Shown: positions 57,295 through 64,000 of the stretch, one piece after another | Layout: the number at the start of each line of letters is the position of its first letter | How positions within the stretch are numbered: position 1 is the first letter of the stretch | Origin: Onthophagus taurus | Lineage: Eukaryota; Arthropoda; Insecta; Coleoptera; Scarabaeidae | Direction: 5' to 3' | Assembly: GCF_036711975.1 (NCBI RefSeq) | Contig: NC_091973.1 | Location: 9,672,001 to 9,736,000, forward strand | DNA: 64,000 nt | Notes under the pieces: generated by a model | The model's database searches: none | Told to the model about the DNA's origin: nothing | The model's input: the letters and a program-made list of their open reading frames with translations, nothing else | Position numbers and translations under genes: made by a program

Positions 57295-58635
57295 TCAGTT
57301 AAGCTGTTTACGGAAGTTTACAGGAGATCTTTCTTTAGCTAAAGTATTTCCAGGAGAAGGCGTTTCTGATAAGCAGGCTTCTTTATCAACACCGCTATAA
57401 CCCCACAAGGGGTTATCAAAATCAAACCTATGTCCGGTTGTGAGATGGTGTTCAACCAAAGCCGTGGAATTCGATTTCTTCAGTTCACAATCTCTCATGT
57501 GTTGTTGGAGGCGTGATTTTAAATATTGGGAGGTGGTGCCAACATAGCAACCCTCACAAGATAGACAATTGATTTTATAAATCAAATTGGATTGCAACAA
57601 CAGAGGTGTTTTATCTATCCTTCATCGGTGTGAACAAACGACGAAGGGGGTTGAGTAAGTACTTGGCGAACTGTAATTGAAAACCACCTAGACAACGCAC
57701 TAATTTGAATTCAAATTATTCAAATTCATTGTAGTGCCATTATTGTGAAACAGGATCTTGTTTACCACAGAAGGTGGAAAACCATTGTTAATAAAGATAT
57801 GTTTAAGTTTCAACAAGTTTTTCTTTTGAAATTTAGAATTAGAAATCCTTAAAATTCTGTTCTTCATACCCAACAAGGTGTTAATCTTAATTTTTATAGG
57901 ATGACACGAATAGAAATTGATAAATCTGCCGTAGTAAGTTCGTTTGGTATACCAATCCAAAATTATGGATTGATCAGGATTTCTGACCACCAAGTTGTCG
58001 AGAAAGGGGACCGCATTATCAGCCTCAGTCTCCATTGTGAATTGAATGTGAAGATTTACATTGTTAAAAGTTGATAGGGTTAGCGCCAGCATATCAGATG
58101 GAATGGAGCAAATGATATCATCCACGTATTTGTAGATGAACGGTACAGAGAAAGGGAGCTCACCGATGCAAACAATCAATCACAAAATCCATGACTATGG
58201 TGGCCAAAATGGGACTTAGGGGGCTGCCCATAGGTGTACCAAATTTTTGTTTGTAGTGGTTACCATTAAAGGAGAACACCGCTGAGTCAAACAGGAAATT
58301 GACTATGTTGATAAAAGAGTCCAAGGATATCTTGGTGTGGGGTTGTATATACGTCCACTCTTCTCTGATCCGTTCAACAACAAGACGTAGGGGAATGTTG
58401 GTGAACAGTGATACCACGTCCAAAGAAACCACCACATAACCCGGTGGAAGGATGAAATCCTTCATGGAGGCAGCAAATGCAAAAGCATCCGTCACATTGT
58501 AACCAGTGCGGCTGGCGAAGGCGGAAGAGAGTAAATCCGCAACATACTTGGAGAGGTTGTAGGTAGGAGAACCAACAAAAGAGATAATGGGTCTCAGCGG
58601 TCACTCAGGCTTACGAACCTTGGGGAGGCCACATC
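57295..58635 (-). pseudogene. PLE-G RT and GIY-YIG
   Basis: RT starts in mid-domain (GLPKVRKPE, stop, PLRPIISFVGSPTYNLSKY). It continues GYVVVSLDVVSLFTNIPLRL, QKFGTPMGSPLSPILATIVM, then in the next frame FIYKYVDDIICSIPSDM, AVPFLDNLVV and ILDWYTKRTYYGRFINFYSC. GIY-YIG: LIYKINCLSCEGCYVGTTSQ, LKSRLQQHMRDC, TTGHRFDF. A frameshift follows RFDFDNPLWGY. It belongs to the same subfamily as PLE-B. Confidence 0.88.
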
Positions 58636-59170
58636 TCCAGGTTCAAACTCTTTAAGTTTGTTTACTTGTTTCACCGTGGTGGTTACCTGTATGATCCACA
58701 TAACCTTTGTGTCGGCCCTTTTGGCCGTTTGTTAATGTCAATAACTTCGTATGAGGTTATTTAAAATTATTTGGGGTTTGTTAGCCTTGGTTCCTATCCT
58801 CTAAATAATGTTATAAATAGTGACGTTTTTCACCTTTCAGTTCCCAGTTTCCTGTTTTACCTACCGAGGTCGGTTGACAGCTCTGTTGGCGGCCATGTTA
58901 TGGCGTCCCCAGCCTTCGCACTCATTTATTTAGACGTAAATTAGTTTACTATGTACAATTGTTAGTGTTTTAATTGTCTCGCACATGTAACTTAACGGAT
59001 GACTTGAGATTGAGAGGTCAACGCCGACTTTTTCCATCGCCTACACGTTTTTGGTTAAGATCTTGTGGTTTAAAATCGTGAACTGATGTTTCACGTTACA
59101 ACATAACCTCTAAATTGTAAGTAACACGCGTTTGCGCTTGAATTTCGTCTATGTATTTTTCTTGTAGCTA

Positions 59171-59209
59171 CCCTCTGATGCAGTTATAAATAAATAACGA
59201 AAGCTCAGG
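59171..59209 (+). ncRNA. Hammerhead-like motif, PLE-G upper repeat (core mutated)
   Basis: Inverted twin of the motif at 56726-56764. The box reads CUGAUGC instead of CUGAUGA, changing an invariant A, so self-cleavage is unlikely. The other elements are the same. Confidence 0.6.
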
Positions 59210-59506
59210 AGAGATTAAAGGAGGTTTATTCTGTCACCTGCCACACTGGCTGCTTATCCCGATATTTCTCCTACTTAGTCGTAGCATAGTTGAAGATTCT
59301 TGCTTCTACAATCGCCTATCTCGAAAAGGGCCATTTCGCCTTTGATTATTGTAATTAATGCAATTTTTTTGATGTTCCAGTTTGTTCGAATAGGCTTGTC
59401 CACATAGGGAGAATGGTATACAATGTTTTAAAAAATGTTGACCAAGCTTACGATTAAACCAGTTTTGAAAAATCCAGTTTTGTTAGTTTCATGGTATGTA
59501 CAGGAA

Positions 59507-61733
59507 AAATTGAAGAATGGACATATCGCTTAAAAATCGACGATTTTTTTTTAACAACGTAAAAATGCCTAAAAAACACATTAAAAATAAAAAGGAAGTG
59601 CGGAAAAGTGAAAAAATTACCGAAAAATGAGTTTCAAATTTCGACAAACAATTTGTGACGTCACGAATCTTACTTACGCCGTATTTAACACAATTGTACG
59701 GGTAACACAGGTCCGAGAAAATTATTTTTAAAATGTAAGTAAAAATTAAATCATTTTCTCAAATTTAATGAAAGAATTAATAACTTTTGAGTTTTTACCC
59801 CTGCTTCGAACCCGACCCGACATTTCGGGATTGCGCACTAGTTTAAATGTTAATTAACCTAACTCAAAATCTAATTTCTAGACAAAATTCGGAAATAAAT
59901 CAGTATATGAGGTGGATCCGAATGTAACGTTTTTTTTCAACAAGACCACCAATATTTGACCCACCCGCAGCTAAAAAATCAAATCTAATAAAATAAATAT
60001 TAATGTTTTTTATTTCTAATAAAATTAATATTTTGTACCTATTCTGTTCTTAGCGTTACCCAGGTTGCACTACGAGGAAGTGAACAGAGACGCAACCTAA
60101 AAATTAAATATATGCGCTGTAATAAAAATTTGTCCAATTCAAATATTAATATTTGAAATTGCCAAATGTTAGTTATTTTATTGATGATCATTATCGGACA
60201 GATACTCATCACCTACATCCTCCGGATCTCGTTGCTCTGTTGGTTTTGTAGGGTCGTACATTGATGCAGCTTATTTATAAAATTCGATTGCCTTATCTAC
60301 CCCTCTTCCTGCACAAGATTTAAGAAACATATATCGCGCAAGATTACCGGGCAGATGGGTCTTTGTCTGGCCTGAGGAGGACATACTACCCTTAGCATGT
60401 CGCCACGTACTCTCTATGACGTTAGTATGCGCGCCTGTTTAGGGGTCTACAAAATTAATCGAATGGTTAACTTTTAAATGCACGTACCCTTCCATGTCCA
60501 AACAATCGTAGGCCCTCCAACAATCGGATATTATGGTGGTACCTGGCCGTATCCGTTTTTTGATGATGGGGAGAAGGGTATCCGCTGATCTGTCCTCTAC
60601 GGTCTCCATGAACACGCGCCCTGTTCCACGTTCGTATCCGCGAAAAACCCATTGGCCCTCAATGGCCAAATTTACTTTCGTCAATCTCGACGACAGAGTC
60701 CAGACCGCCTAACATCTCCGGGTGCACCAGGTATTTATCTAATACGACCTCCCGACAGAATGATGGCCAGTCGACCGCAGTTCTTAAGGACATATTGGTT
60801 AGCTTTGCGATAAGTGCAAGACTAGCTCTCTCCACCCACAAAAAGATGAAACCTAAATTTGGGATATTTCCAACTTAGACTGTGCAAAAAATGTATCGGT
60901 TCGAAACGATACAGTCGTACCACACTTTTGCTTTTTCTGTTTCCTAATGGAAACACGTCCGTTGCATACCCACAAATATCCATCAATGGCTCTAGCCTGT
61001 TGTTGTAAGACTAGCGGACACTCACATTTCGGGCACTTGTAATCGCCTTCATTGGGAATGAAACCCCATTCCCTCAGACGGTTCACTAACTCCTCTCTTT
61101 CAACCAAATGCAGTGGAAACATGCAGAATTCATTACTCTAAAAAACAATAAAATTATACCTTATATTATGATCAAAATATCCAACTTACCTCAGCCATGT
61201 TAAACACACAAGTAAATTTTAAAAAACGAAAACAGTTTATATAGTACCGAAAAGTACTATAAGTAACTAAGAACGTACCTTACTTAGTCGGAATTTGAAG
61301 CCAACGCAACACGCGGTTTGTTTACTAACAACCTTTGTCGAAATCAGTTGACAGTTGACACGATGAACGTGCACAGATCGGACCAGCGGCCGATTAGCGC
61401 CGAACATTTCCGAATATTATCTCAATAATTTTTCAGTTTGTAATTTTATAATTGTAATTTTATATAAGATATTAAGATGCTCTTTGGATACGCCACTGTG
61501 ATTGGTTGTGAAAAACAAAGAAACGATTGGAATTAGCAGTGGTGTTGCGTAAATATACGGTTAGAGCATGGTTGATGACGTTACAAAACGTGACGTCACA
61601 TCGAAATTTCAAACTCATTCTTCGGTATGTTTTTCACTTTTCCGCACTTTTTTTATTTTTAACGGATTATTTGAGCGATTTCACACCGGTAAAAAAAAAT
61701 GTCGATTTTTAAGCGACATGTCTATTCTTCAAT
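59507..61733 (-). mobile_element. Merlin DNA transposon (about 2.2 kb)
   Basis: Inverted ends: ATTGAAGAATGGACATATCG near 59509 and, from the other end inward, ATTGAAGAATAGACATGTCG near 61733. Homology continues inward for about 130 bp (including AGTGCGGAAAAGTGAAAAA and a GTGACGTCAC palindrome). The exact terminal base and the target duplication were not resolved. It holds one spliced transposase gene. Confidence 0.8.
60178..61197 (-). pseudogene. Merlin (IS1016/ISXO2-type) transposase with 51-bp intron
   Basis: Exon 1 is only M-A-E (61197-61189). Donor GAG|GTAAGT, acceptor TTTTTTAG, intron 61188-61138. Exon 2 starts SNEFCMFPLHLVEREELVNR. A zinc ribbon follows (CPKCECPLVLQQQ). Then GGLDSVVEIDESKFG (first catalytic Asp), a small deletion with frame change, GQWVFRGYERGTG, RSADTLLPIIKKRIRPGTTI, ISDCWRAYDCL (second Asp) and VNHSINFVDP. 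A stop follows, then TGAHTNVIESTWRHAK (catalytic Glu) and an acidic end DEYLSDNDHQ. All three catalytic residues are still readable. Confidence 0.88.
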
Positions 61734-62849
61734 TATACAGTTTTGGAATATGAAAGAGAATGTTTTTCTGAATAAGAAGAGAAGAAAAGGAAGAAGAAAG
61801 AGAAGAAGAAGTTCTCAGGAAGATAGTTGGAGAGCAAATAAATGACGTTTTAAATGATTTTGAAATGTCATAAAGTGCGGAATATTACGAATATCAGTAG
61901 GTAGACTATTCCAAAGGGTTATCGCCTGGACACTGTACAGTAAACGATTTATGGTAAGTCTCAGTACTATAGGTAGGGAACATAAGCAGAGAATCTAACT
62001 GAGATCTAATGGGTAAACCATGCGACGACAAGCGGTGAAATATACAGTACAGATACCTTGGTGTTTGATTGTGAAGAACATTATATAACATAGTCAATAT
62101 ACGAAACGATCTACGGTTCTGACAGCTTTATATCTGTAAATAATTACGGTACGGAGTTATGTGTTGAGATCTCTCGAGATCAAAGACATACCGTATAGAG
62201 TTGTTTTGAAGTCTTTGCAGTTTGTTTCGGAGTGTTACCGAAAGATCAGAATATGCCGTGTCAGCATAATCTATATGGGGGAAAATCAGAGAATAACAAA
62301 GATTACGGCGGACCATGGGAGGAAGGATGCAACGGAGACTTTTCAGCGTGTGGAAACAATGATAGGCATTTTTGCAGACGGATTGAATTTGAGGTTTCCA
62401 GGACATTGTAGAATCTATAACCACTCCCAGGTTTCTAACCGTATCTGACAGCTGAATAATGTCATCGTCAAGCAATTAAGTGAATGGGTGAAAAATCATT
62501 AAGCTTCGCAAGTAAAGGTCGACTGGCAAACGTAATTGCTTGAGTTTTACCAGTATTTAATTTAAGGCTATAACGTTTAGACCAATCCAAAATATTAGAA
62601 AGATCATCAATACTTGTCGTAGTATTTTTTTTGGAGGTCATCAGCATACACATGATAATTATAAAAAATTCAATGGGTGACAGCATTAATAAAAATTGAA
62701 AAGAGCAACGGACCCGACACACTACCCTGGAGTACACCACATTTAATATCACAAGCAGACGAGAGCGCAGAATCAGCACGCACACACAAAGAACGACAGG
62801 AAAGGTAAGATTGAAACCAAGATAAACATGAAGAGGTAAATCCAAGGGA

Positions 62850-62975
62850 ATCAGTTTCTGAAGAAGGTTGCAACATGGCATCCGAAACGTCAAACCTTTT
62901 CTTAAAAGACGCACGGCAAAACCTGGAAGTTTCTAGTGTTAGTTCTAGTTTTAGTTCTAATTTTAGTTCAAGTAA
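62850..62975 (+). mobile_element. Short Penelope terminal-repeat insertion in LINE RT
   Basis: About 125 bp matching 30055-30185 (reverse-complemented) and the 3' end of PLE-C. It replaces part of the LINE RT. Its 3' part has a short tandem TTTTAGTTCTA-like repeat. Confidence 0.65.
62854..62895 (+). ncRNA. Hammerhead-ribozyme-like motif
   Basis: Stem I GUUU, CUGAAGA, A, stem II GGUUGC-AACAUG-GCAUCC (one U-U mismatch), GAAA, CG, triplet GUC with cleavage expected after 62891, then stem I AAAC. The core is intact. Confidence 0.75.
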
Positions 62976-63299
62976 CATCGGCCGTGAAAGCCTTCGTACT
63001 TATATCATCTGTAATCTTAATAAGCGCTGTTGTCGTGCTATGACCTTTGCGAAAACCCGATTGAAACTCGTTGTGCAAATTAAATTCTTGTAAATACTCT
63101 TGAACTTGTAAGTAAAAAAGGCTCTCGAGAGCTTTGGATAGAACAGATAAAATGCAAATAGGGCGAAAATCATTTAAATTTGAGGGACTCTTGGATTTAG
63201 GTATAGGGACAACATGAGCAACCTTCCAGATTGAAGAACAATATCCAATATAAGAAGAAGAAGTTTAAGACCAACTCCATCAGCTCCCACACTAGTAGA

Positions 63300-63970
63300 C
63301 CTCGAGTGATTCTGGATTTTGCTCACCACTATAAAAAGGTTCTGTACCAATCCCATCTCCTTCCTAAATCCAAACTGAAACTGATCCAATATTTTGTTCC
63401 TTTCCACAAACCATTCAATTCTATTCAACAGCACCTTTTCCAAAATTTTCCTCGAACAGTTTAATAACGCTATTGGTCTAAAATCTTTATGTCCTTCTAT
63501 GTTTTTCCCATTTTTGGAATTGGCACCACCAATAATTCCCCCCACTCTTCTGGTATAGCTTCTCCTTTCTTGATGTTGTTGAATAATCGAGTTAAAAATT
63601 CAGTCACACAACTAGGTGCTCTTTTGTACACAATAAAATGTAACCCATCCCAACCAGGTGATGTACTTGTCGCTCTGTTTATCACCGTCTTAATTTCCTT
63701 TTCGGTAAAATCCTCGGACTCTATTCTTGATACCAGCCCTGTATATGCCAAATTAAGTTCCTGATACGATGGTACATACGATGGACACAATCGGTCCATG
63801 AACTCCTCTCTCCATTCCATTCTTAAACGTCCACCATTTCCTTCTCTCATTCCCTTAAATCTCCTTACCATCGTCCATACCTCTGACATCGAACTTTCTT
63901 TGCTCATTTCTTCACAGTACAATCTAAAACTTTCCCTTTTTTTTTCTCAATAACAATTTCTTACACTTTG
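63300..63970 (-). pseudogene. LINE reverse transcriptase N-terminal part (R1/LOA-type)
   Basis: KKLLLRKK, then EEMSKESSMSEVWTMVRRFK (linker). The RT start is STSPGWDGLHFIVYKRAPS, EAIPEEWGELLVVPIPKMGK, and one frame on NIEGHKDFRPIALLNCSRKI and LDQFQFGFRKEMG. It is broken at QNHSRS (about 63300) by the CR1-like LINE. Upstream endonuclease would lie beyond 64000. The frameshift lies near 63500 and is otherwise a single lesion. Confidence 0.83.
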
Positions 63971-64000
63971 CAATGTACCGCTTGACAATAATGGAAGATG

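Larger units (their letters stand above)
56661..59278 (-). mobile_element. PLE-G: Penelope-like insertion with inverted terminal repeats
   Basis: Flanked by tcgtagcatag (56650-56660, 59279-59289), an 11-bp duplication. About 550-600 bp at the lower end (56665-57210) recurs inverted at the upper end (58650-59270), the latter with an extra insert of about 70 bp. Between them is a 5'-truncated RT plus GIY-YIG on the minus strand. Inverted as well as direct terminal repeats are known for Penelope elements. Confidence 0.88.
61760..63290 (-). pseudogene. CR1/Jockey-like LINE reverse transcriptase
   Basis: From 63290: SVGADGVGLKLL, IWKVAHVVPIPKSKSP, NLNDFRPICILSVLSKALES and NEFQSGFRKGHSTTALIK. A Penelope repeat fragment then replaces the DFSKAFD region. 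RT resumes at about 62848 with LGFTSSCLSWFQSYLSCRSL, CGVLQGSVSGPLLFSIFINA, a broken YADD, WSKRYSLKLNTGKTQ, TVRNLGVVIDSTMSW and YSLIFPHIDYADTAYSDL, ending ITLWNSLPTDIR. The stop is near 61825, followed by a purine-rich (GAA)n 3' end. Confidence 0.85.

Noticed and set aside
1..64000. tRNA, rRNA or conventional host genes
   Set aside because: No cloverleaf-like or rRNA segment was recognised by eye, and every coding block with identifiable motifs belongs to a mobile-element family. A tRNAscan-SE or Infernal run would be needed to exclude small RNAs.

Overview
The window looks like TE-dense heterochromatic or intergenic DNA from an insect (AT-rich, no bacterial operons, no convincing host protein-coding gene). 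The species cannot be fixed from sequence. Supporting the insect call are BEL/Pao and Gypsy LTR elements, R1/CR1-type LINEs, many Penelope-like elements (PLEs), piggyBac, hAT, Merlin, Tc1-like, pogo-like and Mutator-like transposases, and the TE-associated DUF4780 and DUF4817 families. Almost every coding stretch is a broken transposon gene, and most lie on the minus strand.

Layout. 1-2.6 kb: a piggyBac element (5' end at 1149, TTAA site 1150-1153) inside a ZMYM1-like hAT transposase, itself inside the tail of a Gypsy pol gene (Gypsy-A). 2.56-19.1 kb: two copies of one Tc1-like element (2560-5135, one frameshift from intact; 17512-19099, deleted) whose outer flanks belong to one Gypsy gene and whose inner flanks belong to one R1-like LINE. 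Between them lie R1 endonuclease, a nanos-zinc-finger-like fragment, a CR1/Jockey ORF1 and a BEL element whose gag is cut by a 6.5-kb Foldback element (8647-15181). The Foldback has a perfect 9-bp target duplication, arms of about 10 and 16 copies of a 172-bp repeat, and an SGNH-hydrolase-like reading frame in its centre. 19.1-25.5 kb: the rest of Gypsy-A (integrase, RNase H, RT, gag), interrupted by a LINE (20052-21745) and by a PLE (about 22.9-24.85 kb). 27-34 kb: two Mutator-like fragments, a hAT, a short LINE insertion and a YqaJ-nuclease-like gene. 33.9-36.4 kb: Gypsy-B, whose pol carries an ADP-ribose macro domain between protease and RT. 37-40 kb: a pogo-like transposase with a C-terminal PHD-like finger, split by a 1.35-kb PIF/Harbinger-like fold-back element. 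40-42.7 kb: DUF4780 protein and a piggyBac remnant. 42.7-59.3 kb: a stack of PLEs (B-G) interleaved with R2-like, DUF4817, hAT and piggyBac pieces. 59.5-61.7 kb: a Merlin element with a 51-bp intron. 61.7-64 kb: two LINE RT fragments.

Three things stand out. (1) The flank exchange of the two Tc1-like copies is what integration of a circular DNA by homologous recombination would leave. (2) Gypsy-B has acquired a TARG1/OARD1-type macro domain. (3) At least six hammerhead-ribozyme-like motifs, plus degenerate ones, with the same unusual architecture occur in the PLE terminal repeats. Nothing here suggests cooperation between genes. The order is explained by serial nested insertion, deletion and recombination.
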